A stretch of DNA of 6,162 nt from positions 1-6,162 of the forward strand of contig CABQQJ010000053.1 of assembly GCA_902466275.1 (NCBI GenBank). Reading direction: 5' to 3'. The position numbers were made by a program, and so were the translations under genes. The stretch is from an uncultured Veillonella sp. Its GTDB lineage: Bacteria; Bacillota; Negativicutes; Veillonellales; Veillonellaceae. Positions 1 through 5,260 of this stretch are shown piece by piece (positions within the stretch are counted from its first letter, which is position 1; every line of letters begins with the position of its first letter). The notes beneath the pieces were generated by a model. The model had not been told where the DNA came from, searched no databases, and saw only the letters and a list, made by a program, of their open reading frames with translations.

Positions 1-1
1 A

Positions 2-115
2 AAAGGTGGCGTTATACTTGGCTCATTAATCTCTGCATTATTTGGTTACATCTTCTTAAGACTTGTTGGTGCAAAACGAAAAGAGTGTCATATTGGTGTA
101 TACCATAACTGCTAA
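2..115 (+). CDS. C-terminal end of a small membrane protein, GlsB/YeaQ/YmgE-like (partial)
   Basis: An open frame enters from the left edge and stops at TAA 113-115, leaving 37 residues; the start is outside the window. The visible part is a glycine-rich hydrophobic segment (GGVILGSLISALFGYIFLRLV) followed by a basic tail (GAKRK), then a short hydrophilic end with His and Cys (HIGVYHNC). A last helix of the form GGxxxGxxxxAxxG followed by basic residues is typical of the small three-helix stress proteins annotated as GlsB/YeaQ/YmgE or transglycosylase-associated protein, whose biochemical role is poorly known. The family call is inference from one helix and its charge pattern; another small integral membrane protein is possible. 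The tail after KRK is somewhat longer than I would expect for the family. A long hairpin starts 18 bases after the stop and may terminate this gene. Confidence 0.5.
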   Translation, partial: KGGVILGSLISALFGYIFLRLVGAKRKECHIGVYHNC

Positions 116-132
116 AATTAAATAAAACTATT

Positions 133-215
133 AAATCTCCATTGTAGACTGAAGAGAATTTCCGACTTTAGAAGTAATCTAAGCGAATATTCTTGCAGGA
201 TATAATGGAGATTTT
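133..215 (+). terminator. Long 82-nt hairpin followed by a short U-tract (terminator, structured RNA or small inverted-repeat element)
   Basis: The outer arms 133-146 and 201-214 pair over 14 positions, with one G-T pair. Pairing continues inward after a tandem G-A mismatch (147-148 against 199-200): 149-151 with 196-198, 152-160 with 186-194 (one mismatch, one G-T), 163-164 with 184-185, and 166-172 with 178-183 (one bulge), around the loop 173-177. Four T residues (212-215) end the right arm. Its place 18 bases after a stop codon suggests a terminator. The total stem is much longer than an ordinary intrinsic terminator, so a non-coding RNA or a miniature inverted-repeat element is also possible. 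Confidence 0.45.
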
Positions 216-299
216 CATTGGTATCTTATAATTTTATGATATATATGTAATACACCTTTAAAATTATTACTATAACTATAATTTAATATATATGAATTA

Positions 300-355
300 T
301 TGATATTAATAGAACCTTTATGGTTTATAGATTATTTAAAACTGTATAGTATACT
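300..355 (+). promoter_or_regulatory. Candidate promoter region for the 3D-domain gene
   Basis: Several -10-like hexamers lie just upstream of the gene: TATAGT at 345-350 and TATACT at 350-355, each one base from TATAAT. A TTGATA at 300-305 resembles a -35 but has only a weak partner, TTTATA at 324-329 (18-base gap). No single pair has both a good -35 and good spacing, so the exact promoter is uncertain. The rest of 216-299 is AT-rich with nothing else that I can support. Confidence 0.3.
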
Positions 356-378
356 ACTTAATGTAAGGTGAGGTGTAT

Positions 379-987
379 ATGATAAAAAAAATAATTATTA
401 CATGTACGCTTGTTTGTATGATTGTAATGGTATCCTCTGTATCATTAGCAAAAACTATTGATCGGGGGCAACGAGGGCATCACGTTAGTAAGGTGCAAAC
501 CATGTTAAAGCATCAAGGTTTTTTACATGATTCTATAGATGGCATTTACGGTCATAATACAGAACAGGCTGTTCGAAAATTTCAAAAATCTAAAGGGCTC
601 CCTGTAGATGGTCGTGTTGGTCCTGCTACGATGAATGCTTTGGAAAAGATGGAGACTCGTTATGGTGGCCATGGCACAGAACGCAATCATAATGGAGTGC
701 CTAATAAATACTCTAAAGTTTTAACGATGGAGGCTAGTGGCTATTCATCTCAAGATCCTGGCAACGGAAAATATACAGCTACAGGTAGTCGTCTACGGAA
801 GGGACTTGTGTCTGTAGACCCTAAATTAATTCCTTTGGGAACGCGATTATATATTGAAGGTTATGGCTATGCTGTAGCTGACGATGTAGGTGGTGCTATT
901 AAAGGGCATCGCATTGATTTAGCTTTTGATTCTCGTGCAGAAGCATTGCAGTTTGGACGTCAATCTGTAAAGGTTTATATTTTATAA
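379..987 (+). CDS. Exported cell-wall protein with PG_binding_1 and 3D domains (putative lytic transglycosylase-like)
   Basis: This 202-residue protein is predicted to be exported and to bind and probably cleave peptidoglycan. Residues 1-24 form a signal peptide (MIKK, hydrophobic core, SLA before Lys25). Residues 28-91 are a PG_binding_1 repeat (DGIYG 54-58, FQK 68-70, LPVDGRVGPAT 74-84). A polar linker leads to a 3D domain at about 113-202. The three aspartates are D147 (VDPKLIPLGT), D169 (ADDVGG) and D180 (RIDLAF). Their 22- and 11-residue spacing matches what I recall for B. subtilis YuiC, a MltA-like muralytic fold. I prefer ATG 379 to the in-frame GTG 373, because AGGTGAGG (366-373) sits five bases before 379 and overlaps the GTG. 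The gene appears monocistronic, ending at a terminator. Enzyme activity is inference; the domain calls are strong. Confidence 0.88.
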   Translation: MIKKIIITCTLVCMIVMVSSVSLAKTIDRGQRGHHVSKVQTMLKHQGFLHDSIDGIYGHNTEQAVRKFQKSKGLPVDGRVGPATMNALEKMETRYGGHGTERNHNGVPNKYSKVLTMEASGYSSQDPGNGKYTATGSRLRKGLVSVDPKLIPLGTRLYIEGYGYAVADDVGGAIKGHRIDLAFDSRAEALQFGRQSVKVYIL

Positions 988-992
988 TGATG

Positions 993-1075
993 ACTCTCTA
1001 GCTTTATATAACTGTATGATAGGTTTATAGACTAAAATCATATTCTTGTATAAAATGCTAGAGAGTTTTTCTTTT
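993..1075 (+). terminator. Intrinsic terminator of the 3D-domain gene, unusually long stem
   Basis: A perfect 10-bp inverted repeat (993-1002 with 1057-1066) is followed by a T-rich run (1067-1075, interrupted by one C). Pairing extends inward past a two-base bulge: 1003-1008 with 1049-1054, 1015-1020 with 1037-1042, and 1024-1027 with 1033-1036. It begins six bases after the stop codon. The T-tract points to termination on the + strand. The end of the tract overlaps the first PurBox of the purR operator by three bases. Confidence 0.75.
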
Positions 1076-1116
1076 ACCGAATTATAATGTATTCAGAACC
1101 TCGAATATTCGGAAAT
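1073..1116 (+). promoter_or_regulatory. PurR operator: inverted PurBox pair
   Basis: Box 1 (1073-1085) reads TTTACCGAATTAT. Box 2, on the opposite strand over 1104-1116, reads ATTTCCGAATATT. Both carry the CCGAA core of the B. subtilis PurBox, in opposite orientation. The cores CGAA (1078-1081) and TTCG (1108-1111) are 26 bases apart, close to the arrangement expected for two boxes separated by 16-17 bases. A third CGAA at 1102-1105 makes a perfect 10-base palindrome with box 2 (1102-1111). The boxes lie immediately upstream of the purR -10, which fits autoregulation by PurR. Confidence 0.72.
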
Positions 1117-1118
1117 TA

Positions 1119-1127
1119 TGGTATAAT
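1119..1127 (+). promoter_or_regulatory. purR: purR promoter, extended -10
   Basis: A perfect TATAAT (1122-1127) is preceded by TG at 1119-1120 and one base, which is the extended -10 form. No good -35 is visible at the proper distance (about 1099-1104), as is common for extended -10 promoters. PurBox 2 occupies the spacer, so bound PurR would block polymerase. Transcription should start near 1134, giving a leader of about 80 bases. Confidence 0.65.
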
Positions 1128-1150
1128 AAATATTAGATATATTTGAAATA

Positions 1151-1174
1151 ACTCATGACATTTGTTACATGAGT
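1151..1174 (+). other. Inverted repeat in the purR leader
   Basis: ACTCATG (1151-1157) and CATGAGT (1168-1174) form a perfect 7-bp stem with a 10-base loop, inside the predicted purR leader and about 40 bases before the start codon. It could be an mRNA hairpin or a DNA operator; nothing in the sequence decides which. No U-tract follows, so it is not a terminator. Confidence 0.4.
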
Positions 1175-1213
1175 GTAATCAATAGTTATATGATGAATGG
1201 TAAAGGAAATTCT

Positions 1214-2032
1214 ATGGATAAAGTACGGCGCGTGGAACGAATGGTGGCAATGACAAAACTGTTAGTTGATTCACCGCAAAAATTGATTCCTTTAAATTAC
1301 TTTTGCGACTTTTTTGGCATGGCTAAATCAACGGTTAGTGAAGATTTAACATGTGTAAGGCAGTCTATGGAACACTTTCAACTGGGGACCTTAGAAACGG
1401 TGGCCGGTGTAGCTGGTGGGGTACGATTTATTCCGCATCGCAAGGGAACACAAGCGAACGATATTCTACGCGATGTGCAAGCTCGTTTAATGGAGCCAGA
1501 TCGCATCATTCCAGGTGGTTTTATTTATATGTCTGATATCTTATATGATTGGCACGTAATGACACGTCTGGGTGAGATTATTATGACTCGTTTCGTGGAC
1601 CGTGAACCGGACTATATTTTGACTGTAGAAACAAAGGGGATTCCTTTGGCTGTAATGGTAGCGAGAGCTTTCAATAAACCACTTGTTATTGCTAGACGTG
1701 ATAGTAAGGTAACAGAAGGTTCTGCTATTAGCATTAATTATGTAACAGGATCCTCTGGGCGCATTCAGACTATGACGCTAACTAAACGGGCAATTCCTCC
1801 CAATGCGAAGGTGTTAATTATCGATGACTTTATGAAAGCTGGCGGTACCGCTAAGGGGCTTAAAGAATTAGTTCTTGAAATGAGTGGCGTCGTTGTTGGC
1901 ACAGGTGTTCTTGTAGCTACAGCTGAACCAAGTCCGAAGTTGATCGATGATTATGAATCACTATTTACTTTTTATGGTATCGATGAAAATACAAAGAAAA
2001 TCAACATAGAACCAGTATTTGATGAAGAATAA
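1214..2032 (+). CDS. purR: Purine operon repressor PurR
   Basis: This 272-residue protein is the PRPP-responsive repressor of purine genes. Residues 1-75 form a winged-helix DNA-binding domain (RRVERMVAMTKLL, IPLNYF, KSTVSEDL 38-45). The rest is a type I phosphoribosyltransferase fold with the PRPP loop VLIIDDFMKAGGT at 200-212. TVETKGIPLA, KVTEGSAISINYVTG and RIQTM also match B. subtilis PurR (about 285 residues) closely as I recall it. In that family the fold binds PRPP as a signal and has no transferase activity; PRPP relieves repression. I chose ATG 1214 because AAAGGA (1202-1207) lies six bases upstream and the protein then begins where the family begins. The longer frame from ATG 1169 lacks a ribosome binding site and starts inside a leader stem. 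PurBoxes upstream suggest self-repression. The prs gene downstream makes its effector. Confidence 0.95.
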   Translation: MDKVRRVERMVAMTKLLVDSPQKLIPLNYFCDFFGMAKSTVSEDLTCVRQSMEHFQLGTLETVAGVAGGVRFIPHRKGTQANDILRDVQARLMEPDRIIPGGFIYMSDILYDWHVMTRLGEIIMTRFVDREPDYILTVETKGIPLAVMVARAFNKPLVIARRDSKVTEGSAISINYVTGSSGRIQTMTLTKRAIPPNAKVLIIDDFMKAGGTAKGLKELVLEMSGVVVGTGVLVATAEPSPKLIDDYESLFTFYGIDENTKKINIEPVFDEE

Positions 2033-2042
2033 ATAATTAATA

Positions 2043-2069
2043 TTAGATACATTATAGTTAGATATAATG
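2043..2069 (+). promoter_or_regulatory. AT-rich dyad and possible weak promoter between purR and glmU
   Basis: The purR-glmU gap (2033-2159) holds a perfect TATAAT at 2063-2068 that forms the right arm of a 7-bp dyad (CATTATA 2050-2056, TATAATG 2063-2069). TTAGATA also occurs twice, at 2043-2049 and 2058-2064. No -35 is well placed. TTGGAC at 2085-2090 has no good -10 at a normal distance. No terminator is visible, so glmU may be read from the purR promoter with or without a boost here. Confidence 0.25.
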
Positions 2070-2159
2070 ACTTTATATCGCATATTGGACAATGGGCTAA
2101 TATGATGTAAGTACTATTAAAAAGTCAGATATATGAGAGATAACAGATAGGAGATTACT

Positions 2160-3533
2160 ATGAATATTGCAAGCCTTATTTTAGCTGCTGGTAAGGGCAC
2201 GCGTATGAAGTCTAAATTGCCAAAAGTATTACACAAGGTTGGCGGTAAGGCGATGGTAGAGCGCGTTCTTGAAACGGTTCAGTCTATCGGTACAAATCGC
2301 GATGTGGTTATCGTAGGCTTTGGCGGTGATGCGGTACATAATTACTTGGGGGACCGCGCTGAATTTGTTCGTCAAGAAGAGCAAAATGGTACAGGTCATG
2401 CTGTAAAAATGGCTCAACCAGTACTTGGCGATTATGATGGTACTATCTTATTACTTTGTGGCGATACACCACTTGTTACAAAAGAAAGTTTAGAAGCACT
2501 GTTAGAAGAACATAAAAATTCTGGTGCAGCAGCGACAATTTTAACAGCTCATATGCCGAATCCAACAGGTTATGGTCGTATTATCCGCAATGAAGAAGGT
2601 TCTGTAGTTCGCATTGTAGAGCAAAAAGATGGTAAACCAGAGGAATTAGCTGTTCAAGAAGTTAATACAGGCATGTATGCTTTTGATAGTAAAAAATTAT
2701 GGCCTTGCTTAGATCAACTATCTGATGATAATGCACAAGGTGAATTGTATATTACCGATGTAGTTGGTATTCTTGTAAATGGTGGCGACAAGGTAAGCGC
2801 GTATATGACAAAGGACTTTGAAGAGTCTCTAGGCGTAAACTCTCGCTTGCAATTAGCGGAAGCCGAAGCTATTTTGAAACATCGTAAAAATGTTGAGCTA
2901 ATGACAGCTGGTGTTACTATTATTGATCCAGCCAATACTTATGTAGCTCCAGAGGTAACAGTAGGAGCTGATACAATCTTGCATCCTGGCACAATCCTCG
3001 AAGGAAATACTGTCATTGGTGAGCGCTGTGAAATTGGTCCACATACTCGTTTGACGAATGTAAAAGTAGGTAATGATACGATTATCCACTTCACATATGG
3101 TCATGACTGCGAAGTAAAAGACGGTGTAGATGTAGGTCCATATGTTCACTTGCGCCCTAATACCGTGCTTGGTAATAAGGTTCATGTAGGTAACTTTGTA
3201 GAGGTTAAGAACTCTATTGTTGGGGAAGGTACCAAGTTTCCACATCTCTCCTATATCGGCGATAGTGATGTTGGGGCCGGTGTTAATATTGGCTGTGGCA
3301 CTATTACCGTAAATTATGATGGGAAAGTTAAGCATCGTACGACTATTGGTGATGGTGCATTTGTTGGTTGTAATAGTAACTTAGTAGCTCCTGTAACAAT
3401 AGGTAATTATAGCTATGTAGGTGCGGGCTCGACTATTACTAAAAACGTACCAGATAAGGCCTTGGCGGTAGGTCGTAGCAAGCAAATTGTGAAAGAAAAT
3501 TGGGTAACAGAGGATACTTTCAAAAAGAAATAA
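2160..3533 (+). CDS. glmU: Bifunctional UDP-GlcNAc pyrophosphorylase / glucosamine-1-phosphate acetyltransferase GlmU
   Basis: GlmU (457 residues, the normal family length) makes UDP-N-acetylglucosamine in the cytoplasm in two steps: acetylation of glucosamine-1-phosphate with acetyl-CoA, then uridylation with UTP. The N-terminal half is the pyrophosphorylase, with the nucleotide loop LAAGKGTRM at 8-16 and K22. GTGHA, CGDTPL and the EVNTGMYAF segment also belong to it. The C-terminal half is a left-handed beta-helix of hexapeptide repeats with the acetyltransferase site around H362 (FPHLSYIGD, equivalent to E. coli H363), GTITVNYDG and the AVGR end. The start is supported by AGGAG (2149-2153), six bases before ATG. 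It is called gcaD in Bacillus, where it also precedes prs. The product feeds peptidoglycan and, in diderm relatives, lipid A. No terminator is convincing after it, and a new promoter for prs follows. Confidence 0.97.
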   Translation: MNIASLILAAGKGTRMKSKLPKVLHKVGGKAMVERVLETVQSIGTNRDVVIVGFGGDAVHNYLGDRAEFVRQEEQNGTGHAVKMAQPVLGDYDGTILLLCGDTPLVTKESLEALLEEHKNSGAAATILTAHMPNPTGYGRIIRNEEGSVVRIVEQKDGKPEELAVQEVNTGMYAFDSKKLWPCLDQLSDDNAQGELYITDVVGILVNGGDKVSAYMTKDFEESLGVNSRLQLAEAEAILKHRKNVELMTAGVTIIDPANTYVAPEVTVGADTILHPGTILEGNTVIGERCEIGPHTRLTNVKVGNDTIIHFTYGHDCEVKDGVDVGPYVHLRPNTVLGNKVHVGNFVEVKNSIVGEGTKFPHLSYIGDSDVGAGVNIGCGTITVNYDGKVKHRTTIGDGAFVGCNSNLVAPVTIGNYSYVGAGSTITKNVPDKALAVGRSKQIVKENWVTEDTFKKK

Positions 3534-3550
3534 AAAAAATCTCATATTTT

Positions 3551-3579
3551 TTAACACAATTAGGTCAAAATAGTATACA
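3551..3579 (+). promoter_or_regulatory. Promoter of prs(-pth)
   Basis: TTAACA (3551-3556) is one base from the -35 consensus. A spacer of 17 bases separates it from TATACA (3574-3579); an overlapping TACAAT at 3576-3581 is an alternative -10. This is the best-spaced housekeeping promoter in the window. It would give a leader of about 75 bases for prs. There is no CGAA or TTCG core in the glmU-prs gap, so PurR control is not indicated here. Confidence 0.65.
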
Positions 3580-3636
3580 ATAAAAAGGCAATAGTGTGTA
3601 TCTGTAATGTATAGATTATGGATAAGTAACCAGTAT

Positions 3637-3656
3637 AGGAGCAAATGAAAGGGTAA
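3637..3656 (+). other. Possible three-codon minicistron (Met-Lys-Gly-stop) before prs
   Basis: An AGGAG (3637-3641) is followed three bases later by ATG AAA GGG TAA (3645-3656), and the prs start lies four bases beyond that stop. The same AAAGGG (3648-3653) is the ribosome binding site of prs, seven bases before its ATG. The short spacing after AGGAG is suboptimal, so this may be chance. If used, a ribosome on the minicistron would cover the prs ribosome binding site. Confidence 0.2.
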
Positions 3657-3660
3657 CAAA

Positions 3661-4614
3661 ATGGCATTTGAAGACGGCAAAAAACTTAAGATTTTCACAG
3701 GTAACGCAAATCCAGAGTTGGCAAAGGAAATTTGTGATTATTTAGGTTTGCCTTTAGGTGAAGCATTTGTAGGTCGCTTCAACAATGGCGAAGTACAAAT
3801 TATGATTGATGAAAGCGTACGTGGCAAAGATGTATTTATCATTCAACCAACTAGCTATCCTGTAAATGATAATTTAATGGAACTCATGGTTATGGCTGAC
3901 GCGTTAAAACGCGCTTCTGCACGTCATATCACTGCAGTAGTTCCTTACTATGGCTATGCTCGCCAAGACCGTAAGACTCGTGGCCGTGAACCAATCACAG
4001 CAAAATTAGTAGCAAACTTGATGCAAACATCTGGTATTACACGTCTTGTAACAATTGATTTGCATGCAGGCCAAATTCAAGGTTTCTTTGATGTGCCTGT
4101 AGATCATTTATATGGTGCATCCATTTTAGCTAAATACATTAATGAAAAAAATATGGAAGATGTTATCGTTGTATCTCCTGACCTTGGCGGTGTTACAAGA
4201 GCTCGTGATTTGGCTGACCGCATCGGTGCACCGATTGCAATCATTGAGAAAAAACGCCCTGAACCAGGTGTGGCTAAAGTTATGAATCTCATCGGTGATG
4301 TGGCAGGTAAAAACTGTATTATTATCGATGATATCGTAGATACGGCTGGATCCTTGGTTGAAGGTGCTAAAGCATTGGAAGAATTCGGTGCTAAATCCGT
4401 TACCGCCGCTGTTACACATGCAGTGTTGACAGATCCGGCAAGTGAACGAATTGCAAATTCCAATATTAAGGAACTTATCGTTACTAATACTATTCCATTG
4501 CCGGAAAATTGCAACTTACCAAATATTACGCAATTATCCGTAGCTCCATTGTTGGGTGAAGCAATTATGCGTATCTTCCATGAAGTGTCTGTAAGTAATT
4601 TATTTGATAAATAA
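3661..4614 (+). CDS. prs: Ribose-phosphate pyrophosphokinase (PRPP synthetase)
   Basis: Prs transfers pyrophosphate from ATP to ribose-5-phosphate to give PRPP, the precursor of purines, pyrimidines, histidine, tryptophan and NAD. The 317 residues match the class I bacterial enzyme in length. Visible motifs are the N-terminal [31 protein letters not shown], the metal/ATP segment [11 protein letters not shown] (H135), [11 protein letters not shown], the catalytic flexible loop with K197 and R199 (EKKRP), and the PRPP-type ribose-5-phosphate loop DDIVDTAGS at 223-231. These positions agree with what I recall for B. subtilis Prs. The start ATG has AAAGGG (3648-3653) seven bases upstream. The gene has its own promoter and is followed after ten bases by pth, so the two are probably cotranscribed. 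Its product is the ligand expected to relieve PurR repression. Confidence 0.97.
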   Translation: MAFEDGKKLKIFTGNANPELAKEICDYLGLPLGEAFVGRFNNGEVQIMIDESVRGKDVFIIQPTSYPVNDNLMELMVMADALKRASARHITAVVPYYGYARQDRKTRGREPITAKLVANLMQTSGITRLVTIDLHAGQIQGFFDVPVDHLYGASILAKYINEKNMEDVIVVSPDLGGVTRARDLADRIGAPIAIIEKKRPEPGVAKVMNLIGDVAGKNCIIIDDIVDTAGSLVEGAKALEEFGAKSVTAAVTHAVLTDPASERIANSNIKELIVTNTIPLPENCNLPNITQLSVAPLLGEAIMRIFHEVSVSNLFDK

Positions 4615-4624
4615 TAGGTGATTC

Positions 4625-5203
4625 TTGAAATTAGTAGTAGGCCTTGGTAATCCAGGCAAGCAATATGAAGCGACAAAACATAATATTGGATTTATGGTTA
4701 TTGATGCCATAGCCGATAGTGTCCCTCACACGCCTTGGAGAGAGGAGCAACGTGCTGAGGTATGCAGTATTACCGTAGATGGTGAGAAAGTATTACTTGT
4801 AAAGCCGCAAACATTTATGAATCTAAGTGGTGAGTCTGTAGGACCGTTAATGCGGTACTATAAAATTGATCCATCTGATGTGTATTGTATCTATGATGAC
4901 ATGGATTTACCTATAGGTAAGTTGCGTATTCGACCAAATGGTAGTTCAGGTGGACATAATGGGATTAAATCTTTAATTTCCCATATAGGAACAGAAAATT
5001 TTCCTCGCTTCCGAGTAGGAATTGGACGTCCGTTACCACAATGGACTGTCATTGATCATGTTTTAGCACCATTTAGTGAAGAGTCGCAAGAGAAGGTACA
5101 AAAAGGTATTAAGGATACGGTAAAAGCCGTATTAGGCACCTTAGAGGTAGGTATTGATAAAGGCATGAATCAATTCAATCCTAAACGTCGTCCACATCGA
5201 TAA
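4625..5203 (+). CDS. pth: Peptidyl-tRNA hydrolase
   Basis: Pth cleaves the ester bond of peptidyl-tRNAs that drop off ribosomes, which frees tRNA for reuse; it is normally essential. The 192 residues match the bacterial family. Key residues are visible: N9 (GLGNPG), the catalytic H19 (TKHNIGF), N66 (MNLSGES), D91 (YDDMDLP) and N112 (GGHNGIKS). They correspond to E. coli N10, H20, N68, D93 and N114. The start is a TTG, fixed by the family's usual N-terminus (MKLVVGLGNPG). AGGTGA (4616-4621), directly after the prs stop, is its ribosome binding site, with a short gap of three bases. The rare start and ten-base spacing suggest modest translation coupled to prs. A basic tail (PKRRPHR) ends the protein. 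A strong terminator follows 13 bases after the stop. Confidence 0.96.
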   Translation: MKLVVGLGNPGKQYEATKHNIGFMVIDAIADSVPHTPWREEQRAEVCSITVDGEKVLLVKPQTFMNLSGESVGPLMRYYKIDPSDVYCIYDDMDLPIGKLRIRPNGSSGGHNGIKSLISHIGTENFPRFRVGIGRPLPQWTVIDHVLAPFSEESQEKVQKGIKDTVKAVLGTLEVGIDKGMNQFNPKRRPHR

Positions 5204-5246
5204 ATACATGCATAAGGGCATGAGTCTCATAGAGATTCATGCCTTT
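5159..5246 (+). promoter_or_regulatory. Possible antiterminator pairing over the pth 3' end
   Basis: A segment near the end of pth (5159-5171) is perfectly complementary over 13 bases to 5234-5246. The latter covers part of the right arm of the terminator and the first three T of its tract. This pairing cannot coexist with the terminator stem. The cause is a near-repeat of the left arm: GGCATGAATC at 5162-5171 and GGCATGAGTC at 5217-5226. Whether RNA uses it is unknown; the terminator arms are much closer together and should normally win. Confidence 0.25.
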
Positions 5247-5249
5247 TTT
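5217..5249 (+). terminator. Strong intrinsic terminator after pth
   Basis: A continuous 12-bp stem (5217-5228 with 5232-5243, one G-T pair) with a three-base loop is followed directly by six T (5244-5249). It begins 13 bases after the pth stop and ends the prs-pth transcript. It is only 11 bases before the start codon of the next gene, whose ribosome binding site follows the T-run at once. Confidence 0.9.
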
Positions 5250-5260
5250 ACGAGGTACGT

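Noticed and set aside
373..378. GTG start at 373 for the 3D-domain protein
   Set aside because: The GTG overlaps the ribosome binding site AGGTGAGG itself, and ATG 379 gives a standard signal peptide.
1169..1213. Longer purR from ATG 1169 (15 extra residues)
   Set aside because: No ribosome binding site before it, it begins in the 3' arm of a leader stem, and the extra residues are absent from the family. ATG 1214 has AAAGGA at a proper distance.
1351..1536. Second + strand open frame inside purR
   Set aside because: It overlaps purR in another frame and its translation is low-complexity shadow sequence.
2898..3335. Long reverse-strand open frame within glmU (145 codons)
   Set aside because: It lies fully opposite a conserved gene and its translation shows no family resemblance; it is a shadow of glmU codon use.
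3533..3552. A-run and T-run inverted repeat just after glmU as a terminator
   Set aside because: The stem would be only A-T pairs (about seven) with no GC, so termination would be very weak. The T-run also forms the edge of the prs -35.
3534..3660. PurBox or purine riboswitch ahead of prs
   Set aside because: No CGAA or TTCG core is present and I see no three-way junction with conserved purine-aptamer loops.
4104..4676. Reverse-strand open frame (190 codons) opposite prs and the start of pth
   Set aside because: No ribosome binding site or recognisable domain; it is antisense to conserved PRPP synthetase codons.
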